A DNA stretch of 64,000 nt from Bacteriovorax sp037444575 (GTDB lineage: Bacteria; Bdellovibrionota; Bacteriovoracia; Bacteriovoracales; Bacteriovoracaceae): the NCBI GenBank assembly GCA_037444575.1, contig JBBIME010000010.1:124001-188000 (forward strand), read 5' to 3'. Shown in pieces: positions 1-9,020 of this stretch. The notes under the pieces were generated by a model. That model was given only the letters and a program-made list of their open reading frames with translations, was not told the origin of the DNA and ran no database searches. Numbering within the stretch: position 1 is the first letter of the stretch; every line of letters begins with the position of its first letter. A program made the translations under genes and the position numbers.

Positions 1-224
1 AACATTTCTCCAACTTCGCCTTTGTAGTGTTTTGAAGCAACTGAATGTTCAAAAGACTCAATTAATTCTTCTGGCCAGTGTGAGTGAGAGAGAGTTTTTT
101 CTGCTTTTGCTTCTGTTTTAGCTGATTTTTTTGAAACCTTAGCTTCATGGACTTTGTTAAAGCAAGAGTAGATGTGAAGCTCAGTACCTGATTGTTTTGC
201 TTCGAAACTTAAATTAATTTTCAT
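1..224 (-). CDS. Probable leucyl aminopeptidase N-terminus (partial)
   Basis: Only the first 74 codons lie in the window; the gene runs off the left edge. The visible part is a lysine/alanine-rich N-terminal stretch ending in a KGEVGEM segment, which resembles the glycine-rich end of the first strands in the M17 aminopeptidase N-domain (compare EGKPGQ in E. coli PepA). The start at 224 is the first in-frame ATG. It is divergent from an lptF-like gene, the same arrangement as pepA/lptFG in E. coli, which supports the call. The metal-binding catalytic domain would be outside the window, so the family assignment stays tentative. Confidence 0.45.
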   Translation of the reverse strand, partial: MKINLSFEAKQSGTELHIYSCFNKVHEAKVSKKSAKTEAKAEKTLSHSHWPEELIESFEHSVASKHYKGEVGEM

Positions 225-291
225 GGAACTCCCAATTAGTTATGAGTAACAGTGTTAAAAAATCAATATTCGGGCTAAAATAGCACAATCT

Positions 292-1455
292 ATGTTAAAA
301 GTAACTACCAGGTATTTAGCTTCCACATTCATTCCCCCTTTTGTGTTGGGGTTTGTTTTCTTCGTGGCCTTTTTGATTACCTTCTACATGTTTCGAATTA
401 TCGGACTCATCGTCAATAAAGGGGTCGATATAGCAACGATTCTTACAATGGTAATGAATCTAAGCGTGTCATTTTTCCCATTGGCGACACCGCTGGCAGC
501 GTTCTTTGCAACGATCTACACTTTGAATAAATTTAGCGAAGACTCAGAGATCATCGCAATGCGCTCTTTTGGGATGACAAAAATTAAAATCTACATGCCA
601 TTTCTGGTCACCAGTCTTGTTGTGGCATTCACTATTCATTCGCTCTATGGTGTTTTTATTCCTAAGGCCAATGCTGCTTTCAAAAATACTATTGTGAAAC
701 TTACTTCAGCAGGAATGCTCACCAGTATTAAATCAGGACAATTTTTTACAGATATTCCCAATGCCACCATGTTCGCTGAAAAGGTGACTGAAGATGGAAC
801 CAATTTTAACGAAGTTTTTCTTCATCTTTTAGATAAAAGTAAAACCGAGCAGAGAATTATTTTTGCTCATACGGGCTCACTTATTAAGGTTTATGCAGAT
901 CAGTGGCATGCTCCCAATCTGAGACTTCATTTAAATGATGGCAATATTATAAAAATGAATGAAGCCGGAAATCAGGTCGAGAAAATTCTTTTTAAAGAGT
1001 ATGATTTTCCTGTTTTTAATAGTGACTTTGCAACAACACTTCTGAACAAAGATAGTATGAAAACCAATGATGAATTGAAAAAGATCATTGAAGATAAAAA
1101 GATTAAATGGAATGAAGCAGTTGCTTCGAAAAAAGATCCAGGTGAAACAAAAGAACTTAAGCTAACTTATTTTAGATCAAAAGTGGAACTCTTCTCTCGA
1201 TATGCAACAGTTCCTCAAATCATTCTTTTCATTTTTTTAGGTTTCTCATTGGGGATCAAGAAAGGAAGAGGCGGGGGAGGAAATAATACAGTCCGAGCAC
1301 TTCTTATAATGGTCGGTTACTATGTTGTATATTTCCTTTTAATTAGTTTTTCTCAGGGGGGAAAACTAGATCCAGCAATATCCAATTTCGGACCTAGTCT
1401 CATTTTATTTTTTATAGCTCTTCATTATTATAAAAAGCTTGATTGGGCAGGTTGA
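292..1455 (+). CDS. lptF: LptF/LptG family LPS export permease
   Basis: 387-residue inner-membrane protein of the YjgP/YjgQ family, which with LptB2 extracts lipopolysaccharide from the inner membrane. Three hydrophobic segments lie in the first 120 residues (about 12-35, 55-78, 100-120), followed by a soluble jellyroll-like periplasmic domain (about 125-290) and three more membrane segments near the C-terminus (about 305-325, 335-355, 365-382), the usual topology. The motif around SEDSEIIAMRSFGM (about 83-96) is the family coupling region. Length is typical. Only one of the LptF/LptG pair is present here; the partner is not in the window. It faces the rodZ-like gene tail to tail with a 2-base gap and no visible terminator. 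Confidence 0.82.
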   Translation: MLKVTTRYLASTFIPPFVLGFVFFVAFLITFYMFRIIGLIVNKGVDIATILTMVMNLSVSFFPLATPLAAFFATIYTLNKFSEDSEIIAMRSFGMTKIKIYMPFLVTSLVVAFTIHSLYGVFIPKANAAFKNTIVKLTSAGMLTSIKSGQFFTDIPNATMFAEKVTEDGTNFNEVFLHLLDKSKTEQRIIFAHTGSLIKVYADQWHAPNLRLHLNDGNIIKMNEAGNQVEKILFKEYDFPVFNSDFATTLLNKDSMKTNDELKKIIEDKKIKWNEAVASKKDPGETKELKLTYFRSKVELFSRYATVPQIILFIFLGFSLGIKKGRGGGGNNTVRALLIMVGYYVVYFLLISFSQGGKLDPAISNFGPSLILFFIALHYYKKLDWAG

Positions 1456-1457
1456 TA

Positions 1458-2666
1458 CTAAGGCTTTTTAACCGGCGCGGGAGCTACAGGTGCTTTCGTT
1501 GGCGCACTTTCCGCTTGGCCCTTTTTAATTCCCACATCACTAGTTATAACTGTTCCATCTTTTTGGAAGATGAATAATGGCTTCATGTATTTTGTCTTAG
1601 ATTCTTCAGGGAACACTAAATTTTTCGTTGTACCTTCAGAACCTAGGTTGAGAAGTTTATTATTGTAGAAGACTTTAACTGATTTAGTATTTCCAATGAA
1701 AAGGCGAATTGTCTCTCCATGCATAAATACGCTTCGGCCTTGGCGAAGAACATATTTTTTAATTTCTTTGTCATCAACTTTGTAAGTAAGCCAAGAGTCG
1801 CCATCGACTGCATTGACATAAACGTATTGAACACCTTTTGCCGGAACAACTCTATAGCGAGAAGGAAAAATTTCACTAAGCGTTTCTTTTGATACAGATG
1901 TATCTTCAGTGAACTGTTTTTCACCTAATGAAATAGTTTTTAAATTTACGTTATTGATTTTCATCTCAGTTTTTTGGACAGCCTCTTTCTTGTCCTGGAT
2001 GATATTCACCTGGATGGGATTAGCTGTTGCGGATTCCGCTTCGGTTTTGGCCACTTTAGGGGCAACAACTTTTTTCGGAGCTGGCTTAATTTTCTGATGA
2101 ATAGTGCTTAAAACTTTAGGAAGTTTAATTTGGTCTTCAGCAGATTTTTCGATGAGATTTTTAATATTAAAACCGACAACTCCAACAATCAGAAGGACTA
2201 CAGCGGCCTTTGCAAGAAAGACACTTGAAGAAGCAGTTACGGATTTTACTGCGTCAAGCGGAGCGCTCATTGAAGAAAGTGTATTCCTTGCAACTTCACT
2301 TCTTAATTCAACGTTGGGAACTTCTTTTTTTATCGGCTTCTTATCGCGGTTATAGGTAACCTCTAAAAGATCAAGAGCGGTCTCCTGATTGATGCCTAGG
2401 ATCTTTGCTGCTGCTTTAACAAAGCCGCGCACATAAGTTTTGCTCGGGAGTTTGTCGAGATCGTTATTCTCAAGATGCTCAAGCAATCCAATATGAACTT
2501 TGGTTTGTTGGGAAATGACTTTTAAGCTTAAATTTTTCTCTTCACGTTTAGCTCGAAGTAATCCCCCGATGGTTTGATGATGTACGATTGCATCTGCCAT
2601 CTGAATATTTTCTTCCGTTGAAATAGTGTCTTCTATAATTGAATGGGTGTTTGTTTCTTCAGTCAT
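1458..2666 (-). CDS. rodZ: RodZ-like cytoskeletal HTH membrane protein
   Basis: 402 residues. An N-terminal helix-turn-helix (about 33-98, GGLLRAKREEKNLSLKVIS onward) of the HTH_25 type is followed by a basic linker, one transmembrane segment (about 148-166) and a periplasmic part. The region at about 275-355 fits the DUF4115 beta domain of RodZ, and the tail is rich in Pro, Ala and Lys. RodZ links MreB filaments to the murein synthesis machinery and sets rod shape. It lies 6 bases downstream of a PilF-like TPR lipoprotein gene, an order also seen in gammaproteobacteria (pilF-rodZ). A shape-related mreC begins at the other end of the window. The linker (about 185-265) is low complexity. Confidence 0.78.
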   Translation of the reverse strand: MTEETNTHSIIEDTISTEENIQMADAIVHHQTIGGLLRAKREEKNLSLKVISQQTKVHIGLLEHLENNDLDKLPSKTYVRGFVKAAAKILGINQETALDLLEVTYNRDKKPIKKEVPNVELRSEVARNTLSSMSAPLDAVKSVTASSSVFLAKAAVVLLIVGVVGFNIKNLIEKSAEDQIKLPKVLSTIHQKIKPAPKKVVAPKVAKTEAESATANPIQVNIIQDKKEAVQKTEMKINNVNLKTISLGEKQFTEDTSVSKETLSEIFPSRYRVVPAKGVQYVYVNAVDGDSWLTYKVDDKEIKKYVLRQGRSVFMHGETIRLFIGNTKSVKVFYNNKLLNLGSEGTTKNLVFPEESKTKYMKPLFIFQKDGTVITSDVGIKKGQAESAPTKAPVAPAPVKKP

Positions 2667-2672
2667 AATTTT

Positions 2673-3524
2673 TTAAAAGTTTGGTGATTCAATGGTTTTA
2701 GATTCTTTAATTACTTCCGTTTGAAAGCTCTTTGTTGCTGTTTGCTCTCTTATTTCAGCACTAATTTTTTTCAACTGAAGGGCCGCAAGTGTATTAAAGC
2801 GAGTCTTTGGAAATTTTTCCATGACCTCTTTAAGTTTTTTTCGAGCTTCTTCAAATCGATTTAAATTCATAAGAACCAGTGCTTGTTGATAGTGTGGTGC
2901 TGGTTCACTAACACAAGTTCCTTTTGATGATTCCGAAAAAGACTCAAGTGCTTGTTTGAATTTATATTCTTCTGTGTAAAGTTCCCCAAGCTTAAAGTGA
3001 GCTTGGCAATATTCGTCTTTTTCTTTGATTGATTTAAAAAGGAAGTCAAAAGCTTCTTTTCGGTCTCCCTCTTTTAGAGCGAGAACTGCAAGGTTGTAAT
3101 AATTTCTAAATTGAGCCGTGTAAGTTAAGTCCTGTGCGACATCTTCATACAGTGCTCTAGCTTCTTTAAGACGATTTTTTTCCATGTAGATTGAGCCAAG
3201 ATTGACTTTGGCATCAGAATTTTTCTTATCTAGTTCAATTGCTTTAAGCAATTCTCTCTCTGCAAGTTCAGGCTGCTCTCTGAAATAGTAGGCCATTCCA
3301 AGATTGTTTCTGATCTGAGCATCTTTTGGATCGAATTCTTTTGCTTTAAGAAGATTGATGAGGGCCTGAGAATAATTCTTTTTAACAAGGTCATTTGTTC
3401 CTTGCCCGTAATAGAGCTCAGCTTTTTTTTGCTCAACAGTTCTTTCTGCTGGCTCATTGCTGGCACATGAGACAAGTAAAACGCTACTTAAAAAAAGTGA
3501 ACCAATAAATCCCTGGTTTTTCAT
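2673..3524 (-). CDS. TPR-repeat lipoprotein, PilF/PilW-like
   Basis: 283 residues with a lipoprotein signal: hydrophobic stretch and lipobox LVSC, lipidated Cys20. The mature part is a run of tetratricopeptide repeats (about 38-245); successive units such as NNLGMAYYFREQPELAERE and VNLGSIYMEKNRLKEARALY are clear. PilF/PilW lipoproteins of this layout help type IV pilus secretin PilQ assemble in the outer membrane. Position directly before rodZ supports that family, but no pilus gene is present in the window, so a pilus role is inference. Start chosen because the signal peptide begins right there. Probably co-transcribed with rodZ (6-base gap). Confidence 0.72.
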   Translation of the reverse strand: MKNQGFIGSLFLSSVLLVSCASNEPAERTVEQKKAELYYGQGTNDLVKKNYSQALINLLKAKEFDPKDAQIRNNLGMAYYFREQPELAERELLKAIELDKKNSDAKVNLGSIYMEKNRLKEARALYEDVAQDLTYTAQFRNYYNLAVLALKEGDRKEAFDFLFKSIKEKDEYCQAHFKLGELYTEEYKFKQALESFSESSKGTCVSEPAPHYQQALVLMNLNRFEEARKKLKEVMEKFPKTRFNTLAALQLKKISAEIREQTATKSFQTEVIKESKTIESPNF

Positions 3525-3566
3525 TTAGAACCTCATATTCTAAAAAACGACTATTTAATTTTTATT

Positions 3567-4694
3567 TTACTCGTTATTTTTTCTTCTTGTAAATATCCCA
3601 ATAGTCTCAAAACCCTTCGTTGATGGAAATAAATCAAAGAGCTCCACACTTGAGAGGTCGTAGTGATCGAGTATCGGGAGAGTGTCTCTTGCAAAACTTG
3701 TTGGCTCACAAGCGATAAAAATGAACCCATCAGGTTTAAATTCGGTCAAAAACTCAGATAGATTCTTCAATCCTGAGCGAGGAGGGTCAATGACTAACCA
3801 ATTAGGACGAGGTTGGCCTTCCCGGTTTAGAGCAATGAGAGCTTTGACGGCATTTTTGTCGTAGAGATCGATAGAAAAGAACTTTTGATGGGCAAAAGCA
3901 TTTGGAACAGTTCTATATTTATCCACAACGACAGTAGTATTTTTGAATTTTTTGGAAATATTTCCATTTCCACCAAAAAGATCGTAGACCACCGCTTTAG
4001 GAGGGATAATGGTGTTGGCCGTTTTTTGAACCCAGTCGCGGAGTTTTTCGTTCATCTCAAAATTGACTTGAGTGAATCCGCCATCAGCGTAGGGGCGGTT
4101 GATGGAAATTTTAACGTTGTGACCAGGTTTGTCCTGTTCTTTGGCGTAAATTTCGATATGCCCTGTGCTTGGTTCCTTGGCCACAAGCTTTAACCAGCTG
4201 TCGTTTTCATAGAGAGCACGCAACTCAAAAGCAACACTCGGATCAATGATCTTGCACTTGGGAACTGGCAAAATATTATTTTGCTCATCCATAAGGCCGA
4301 TCATTTTTTTCTTTTTATCGTAGTGAAGTTGGATGCGGTTGCGATAATTCAAGCGGTGTTTTGCACCATGCACAGTGATTGGAACAGAAGGGAATTTAAA
4401 CAAATGGCGAAGAAGGGCCGCTTTTTTATATTCGAGCTCTTTTTCATAAGTCGTATGCTGATAATCGCAACCATTGCACTGGTAAAAATGCTCACACTCG
4501 GCTTCAATGCGATCGGGCGATTTCTCTGTAATAGAATCTAATTTAGCAAACCGGACACCTTTTTTCTCGGAATAGACAATGGCCGTGCCGGTTTCCCCTG
4601 GTAGGGTCTTTTTGATAAAGGTCACAGCGTCGCCTAGTTTAGAAACGCCTTGCCCAAGAGGGTCAATATGTTCGATGCGAAAGTCTATTTTCAT
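3567..4694 (-). CDS. Fe-S class I SAM RNA (uracil-5) methyltransferase, TrmA/RlmCD family
   Basis: 375 residues. Order: a degenerate N-terminal TRAM-like strand region, an iron-sulfur cysteine set Cys67-X5-Cys73-X2-Cys76 with Cys147 as fourth ligand, the SAM-binding motif YDLFGGNGNIS (237-247), the DPPRSG motif (303-308), the nucleophile Cys329 in ACEPTSFARD, and Glu363 (GFETIGIF) as base. These are the hallmarks of enzymes that methylate C5 of uridine in 23S rRNA or tRNA. The family more often shows SCNP around the nucleophile; here it is ACEP, so the exact target base cannot be named. Divergent from lepA with a 74-base promoter gap to the preferred lepA start. Confidence 0.8.
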   Translation of the reverse strand: MKIDFRIEHIDPLGQGVSKLGDAVTFIKKTLPGETGTAIVYSEKKGVRFAKLDSITEKSPDRIEAECEHFYQCNGCDYQHTTYEKELEYKKAALLRHLFKFPSVPITVHGAKHRLNYRNRIQLHYDKKKKMIGLMDEQNNILPVPKCKIIDPSVAFELRALYENDSWLKLVAKEPSTGHIEIYAKEQDKPGHNVKISINRPYADGGFTQVNFEMNEKLRDWVQKTANTIIPPKAVVYDLFGGNGNISKKFKNTTVVVDKYRTVPNAFAHQKFFSIDLYDKNAVKALIALNREGQPRPNWLVIDPPRSGLKNLSEFLTEFKPDGFIFIACEPTSFARDTLPILDHYDLSSVELFDLFPSTKGFETIGIFTRRKNNE

Positions 4695-4768
4695 ATTAAA
4701 AATTTCCTGATTTTAAATTCTAATGATATGCTCTTGAATCTTCTTATTCAATCTAAATGCAGGCAATA

Positions 4769-6568
4769 ATGGACCAAAAGTTTATTCGCAATTTTTCTAT
4801 CATCGCCCATATCGATCATGGGAAATCTACCCTTGCTGATCGAATTATGGAAGCAACAAGTGCAGTGAGTTCCCGAGAGAAAAAAGATCGCTTACTCGAT
4901 AACATGGAGCTTGAGCGCGAACGCGGGATTACAATTAAAGCTCAAGCAGTGCGCATTCCTTATAAAGCGAAAGACGGAAATACCTACTATTTCAATTTGA
5001 TAGATACTCCGGGCCACGTGGATTTTTCGTATGAAGTTTCACGCTCCCTTGCTTCTTGTGATGGCGCTTTACTAGTCGTCGATGCTTCCCAAGGAGTTGA
5101 GGCGCAGACACTTGCCAACGTTTATATGGCCATTGATAACGACCTGGAGATTGTTCCAGTCATTAATAAAATCGATTTACCGCACGCCGATCCTGATCGC
5201 GTGAAAAAAGAAGTTGAAGACATTATCGGAATTGACACAAGTGACGCTTGTTTAGTTTCGGCCAAAAGTGGATTGGGAATTGAGGATCTTCTAGAGACGA
5301 TCGTTAAAAAAATTCCACCCCCAGTTGGAAGACCAGACACTGATCTTCAAGCACTAATTTTTGACTCTTGGTTTGATAATTATCAAGGTGTCGTTATTCT
5401 GGTTCGCGTGGTTGAAGGGACAATTAGAAAAAAAGATAAAGTGTTTTTGAAAAACGCTGGTATGGAGTATGAAGTTTTAAAACTGGGAGTAAACTCGCCA
5501 TTTTTTACAGAACTTGATTCACTCACTGCTGGTGAAGTTGGAATGGTGATCTGTGGTATTAAAACTATTCGTGACGTCAGTGTTGGCGATACTATTGTTC
5601 ATGCCAACAAAAAAGAAACTCCAAACGTTCCGGGATACATGGAAGTCAAACCCATGGTATTTTGTGGGATTTTCCCTGTTGAGTCTACTGATTATGAAAA
5701 TCTTAAAGATGCACTAGAAAAACTTGCACTCAACGATGCTTCTTTTACCTATGAGCCGGAGAGTTCGGCAGCACTTGGTTTTGGATTTCGCTGCGGATTC
5801 TTAGGTCTTCTTCACATGAATATTATTCAAGAGAGACTTGAGCGAGAGTTCAATCTGCTTTTGATTTCCACTGCTCCTTCGGTGAGCTATAAAGTTTTAA
5901 AAACCAATGGCGATGAACTGACGATTTCCAACCCGAGTGAAATGCCTGAGCCAGGTGAAATCGACTCAATCAGTGAACCTATGGTTCAGCTTTCAATTCA
6001 CGTTCCCAATGAATACGTTGGCCGCATGATCACTCTCTGTGAAGAAAGACGTGGAATTCAAAATCAAATAAAATACATCACAGCAGATCGCGTGCAGGTT
6101 ATCTACGATCTTCCACTATCGGAGATGGTATTTGACTTTTATGATAAACTAAAAGGCCTTACAAAAGGCTACGCTTCTATGGATTACGAATTTAAGGATT
6201 ATGCTGTTGCTGATCTCGTCAAAGTCGATATCTTGTTGAATGGTGATAAAGTAGATGCGTTATCTATTATCTGTCATCGTGACAATGCGTTCTATAAAGG
6301 TCGTGACCTTGTGCAGAAGCTTCAAAAATTAATTGATAGGCAACAATTTGATGTTGCAGTACAAGCCGCCATTGGTGCTAAAATAGTGGCGCGTGAGACA
6401 GTAAAGGCCCTTCGAAAAAACGTTTTAGCGAAATGTTACGGTGGTGATATTTCAAGAAAGCGTAAGCTTCTAGAAAAGCAAAAAGAAGGGAAGAAGCGCA
6501 TGAAGATGGTTGGGTCAGTAGAGGTTCCGCAAGAAGCATTCCTCGCTGTACTTAAGACTGACGAATAG
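4769..6568 (+). CDS. lepA: Elongation factor 4 (LepA), back-translocating GTPase
   Basis: 599 residues from this start. The G domain opens at once with the P-loop AHIDHGKST, then the ERERGITIKAQ switch I, DTPGHVDF switch II and NKIDLP specificity motif. Domains II and III follow, and the LepA-specific C-terminal domain ends the protein (AKCYGGDISRKRKLLEKQKEGKKRMK region). EF4 acts on stalled or mis-translocated ribosomes. An ATG 12 bases upstream (4757) is in frame, but the AGG at 4761-4763 lies 5 bases before the ATG at 4769 and the resulting MDQKFIRNFSIIAH N-terminus matches the family better. No defect seen. Confidence 0.96.
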   Translation: MDQKFIRNFSIIAHIDHGKSTLADRIMEATSAVSSREKKDRLLDNMELERERGITIKAQAVRIPYKAKDGNTYYFNLIDTPGHVDFSYEVSRSLASCDGALLVVDASQGVEAQTLANVYMAIDNDLEIVPVINKIDLPHADPDRVKKEVEDIIGIDTSDACLVSAKSGLGIEDLLETIVKKIPPPVGRPDTDLQALIFDSWFDNYQGVVILVRVVEGTIRKKDKVFLKNAGMEYEVLKLGVNSPFFTELDSLTAGEVGMVICGIKTIRDVSVGDTIVHANKKETPNVPGYMEVKPMVFCGIFPVESTDYENLKDALEKLALNDASFTYEPESSAALGFGFRCGFLGLLHMNIIQERLEREFNLLLISTAPSVSYKVLKTNGDELTISNPSEMPEPGEIDSISEPMVQLSIHVPNEYVGRMITLCEERRGIQNQIKYITADRVQVIYDLPLSEMVFDFYDKLKGLTKGYASMDYEFKDYAVADLVKVDILLNGDKVDALSIICHRDNAFYKGRDLVQKLQKLIDRQQFDVAVQAAIGAKIVARETVKALRKNVLAKCYGGDISRKRKLLEKQKEGKKRMKMVGSVEVPQEAFLAVLKTDE

Positions 6569-6611
6569 TTGTATATCAGACGAATAATTTAAGGTTGAAA
6601 TAAAGGATTAT

Positions 6612-7238
6612 ATGAACCCGTCGCTTAAAGAACATTTTTTAAAAGCATTAGATATCTACACTCAAGGTAATCACTACGAAACATTGCTTGAAGCTAAGAA
6701 AGAATATTTCACCATCACTGGGCAAGCAAATGACGATGATGATGATTTCGAAGCTCGCATGAACTCATTTAATGAATGGTATGTTCTACAATTCATTTCA
6801 AAACGTGGAACAAGAACGGTTATCAGCGATTATCTGATTAATAATCCTGTAGATGATTTTTTGGCCAAATCTCTCTCAGCTGTAAACTATTCTCTCTTTG
6901 AATACACTGGAAAAAATTTTAGAGGATATGATGTCCTTTACGATATGTTACACGATAAAAAAATTCTTCTGCCAAAAGGCGGGTCCCTTCCTTCAATTAT
7001 CAAAGATGATATTTTTGTTGGACGTGTTCTTTCTTATGAAAACCAAAACTACTTAATGAGTGGTCTTTGTGTGATTCCAAAAGAAGTGCGTGGAATACTT
7101 AAAAAAGAGTGCAAGAAAGTCCGCAAACTTAAAAATCCAGGTGAAGAGTTAAAGTTTCTTCTTAAAATTGAATCTTATAAAACAAAATGGATTCGCTACG
7201 GACACGTAGACGCAACGAAGATTTTTAAATTTGATTAA
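6612..7238 (+). CDS. Unknown conserved-type protein with acidic loop
   Basis: 208 residues, not recognised. No signal peptide or membrane segment; predicted cytoplasmic and mixed alpha/beta. A run of five aspartates sits near residue 39. Basic residues cluster toward the C-terminus (KKECKKVRKLKNPGEELKF, about 163-181). It has a good ribosome site (AAAGGA five bases before the ATG), so it is a real gene. It lies between lepA and a glycosyltransferase gene whose TTG start overlaps its last eight bases, implying co-transcription and translational coupling with surface-sugar genes. No function is assigned. Confidence 0.7.
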   Translation: MNPSLKEHFLKALDIYTQGNHYETLLEAKKEYFTITGQANDDDDDFEARMNSFNEWYVLQFISKRGTRTVISDYLINNPVDDFLAKSLSAVNYSLFEYTGKNFRGYDVLYDMLHDKKILLPKGGSLPSIIKDDIFVGRVLSYENQNYLMSGLCVIPKEVRGILKKECKKVRKLKNPGEELKFLLKIESYKTKWIRYGHVDATKIFKFD

Positions 7239-8268
7239 GCTTTTTGGTTTTACATTACTTAGAAATGGGGTGAAGTACGATTACTCTTTTAAAGAGTCCC
7301 TTCTGTCACTCGCTCCAATCACTGAGAAGATCTATCTCGCTCTAGATTCCGGCGATGATTCAACTGAAGCTGAAATAAAAAAATTCCCTTTTATTAAAAT
7401 TATTCCAAGTACATGGGACATGTCGCTTAGGAAAGGATTAGTTCTTTCCGTTGAGACCAATAAGGCACTAGAGGCCCTGCGTGCCGATTTTGGAGAGGAT
7501 GAAAATGCTTGGGGAATTTATCTACAAGCTGATGAAGTTCTCCATCAAGATGATTATGAAATTTTAAAACGAGACATTCAAAAGGCCCAGGATGAGGGTT
7601 GTGATGCAATCTCGTTTAGGTATTTGCATTTCTGGCAAACTCATCACCATGTGGCGATTTCTAAAAAATGGTACCCTTATGAGATTAGGGCCATTAAATT
7701 GAAAACCCCGATTGAATCTTGGGGAGATGCTCAGGGATTTAGAAATTATAAAAAAGTTTTCTACACAGAAGCTCGCATTTTTCATTATGGACATGTGAGA
7801 GAGCAGAGTTCTTATAATGAAAAGATGCGCGACATGGGGCGTCTCTATCACGAGGCATCTGATTCAGATCGACAACTAGAAAAAGGTTTAAAAGAAGCAC
7901 GCAAAAATAAATGCGTTCTCTATTTTGGAACTCATCCCTCTGTCATGAAAGAGCGCATTCTTCGCATGAATGATATTTGGGAGTTGGAAAATACCAATCA
8001 AGTTTATATTGTGGGAAATCCTGAAAAATATTCGAAAGAGCTTATCTCAAAAATTAAAGCCAATAAAGTTAGCTGGTGTAAGTCAACGAGTGATGTTCCA
8101 TCATCAGACAGAGATAGAATGATTATAACGGAACCATCAATTCTCGATTGCTTCTTAAGAAGATCGACAACTCCTAAGGGCATGAAATCCAAATTGGCCC
8201 ATCCGTGGAGTGATGATTTCAGATTCATTCTTCAGGTATCTGAAAAACGAGTTGGATTTAAATCATGA
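7231..8268 (+). CDS. GT2-like glycosyltransferase with extra C-terminal module
   Basis: 345 residues, TTG start overlapping the preceding gene by 8 bases; MIKLFGFTLLRNG is the natural first strand. The N-terminal 200 residues look like a family 2 GT-A fold: early strand, LALDSGDDSTEAEI turn, and QADEVLHQDD in place of the DxD metal site (about 90-100). It is unlike the canonical GT2 genes next door because the nucleotide-sugar loop is remodelled. The C-terminal 120 residues (from about 225) form a separate unrecognised module. Its stop overlaps the next GT2 start by 4 bases, so the two are probably made together. Likely in LPS or capsule assembly; donor and acceptor unknown. Confidence 0.6.
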   Translation: MIKLFGFTLLRNGVKYDYSFKESLLSLAPITEKIYLALDSGDDSTEAEIKKFPFIKIIPSTWDMSLRKGLVLSVETNKALEALRADFGEDENAWGIYLQADEVLHQDDYEILKRDIQKAQDEGCDAISFRYLHFWQTHHHVAISKKWYPYEIRAIKLKTPIESWGDAQGFRNYKKVFYTEARIFHYGHVREQSSYNEKMRDMGRLYHEASDSDRQLEKGLKEARKNKCVLYFGTHPSVMKERILRMNDIWELENTNQVYIVGNPEKYSKELISKIKANKVSWCKSTSDVPSSDRDRMIITEPSILDCFLRRSTTPKGMKSKLAHPWSDDFRFILQVSEKRVGFKS

Positions 8269-9020
8269 TCAAACTCTCTGTCGTCATCATTACTTTAAAT
8301 GAAGAAAAAAATATTGGAAGATGCCTTGAGTCTGTAAAGGAAATTGCTGACGAAATAGTCGTTGTTGATTCATTCTCAACTGATAAAACCAAAGAGATAT
8401 GTGAAGGATTTGGAGTTCGATTTTTTGAGCAGAAATTTCTAGGCTATCGAGATCAAAAAAATTTCGCTCATGAACTTGCCCAATTTGATTATGTCCTTTC
8501 ACTTGATGCAGATGAAGTTCTATCTCCAGAACTCTTTGAATCTGTAAAAAAAGTTAAAGAAAATTTTGTTCATGATGGCTATAGCTTTAATCGCTTAACT
8601 AATTATAACGGGCAATGGATTCGTCATTGTGGCTGGTATCCGGATAGCAAAGTGAGATTGGTTAAAAAAAATAAGGCAAAATGGGGTGGGAGAAATATCC
8701 ACGAAGGGTTGGATGTCACCGGATCAGTCGGTCATCTAGATGGCGATCTTCTTCACTATTCTTTTAATTCCATTTCATCGCATGTCATTCAAACGAATAA
8801 GTACAGTACAATGGAAGCCAGAGTGTTGTTCGAGAGTGGTAAGCGAGCGACTTTATCAAAACTTGTTACTCGTCCACCTATTCAGTTTTTCAAAGACTAT
8901 ATTTTAAAGCGCGGCCTTCTTGATGGCCGATATGGTTTTGTGATTTGTTTTCTCAATTCTATCTATGTTCTTTTAAAGTATGCCAAGATGATCGATCTTG
9001 AAAAGGGTAAGCCTATTTAG
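8265..9020 (+). CDS. Family 2 glycosyltransferase, WaaE/KdtX-like
   Basis: 251 residues. Begins with the GT2 strand SVVIITLNEEKNIGRCLES, then VVDSFSTDKT and the metal-binding LSLDADEVLS (about 79-88). The RLTNYNGQWIRHCGWYPD segment (about 107-124) and the HYSFNSISSHVIQ stretch are typical of the LPS-core glucosyltransferase WaaE group, and the length is right for it. Cytoplasmic face of the inner membrane. A close paralogue lies on the opposite strand at 15623-16384. Overlaps the previous glycosyltransferase by 4 bases (ATGA) and converges with the flippase-like gene, sharing 4 bases with it. Confidence 0.83.
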   Translation: MIKLSVVIITLNEEKNIGRCLESVKEIADEIVVVDSFSTDKTKEICEGFGVRFFEQKFLGYRDQKNFAHELAQFDYVLSLDADEVLSPELFESVKKVKENFVHDGYSFNRLTNYNGQWIRHCGWYPDSKVRLVKKNKAKWGGRNIHEGLDVTGSVGHLDGDLLHYSFNSISSHVIQTNKYSTMEARVLFESGKRATLSKLVTRPPIQFFKDYILKRGLLDGRYGFVICFLNSIYVLLKYAKMIDLEKGKPI

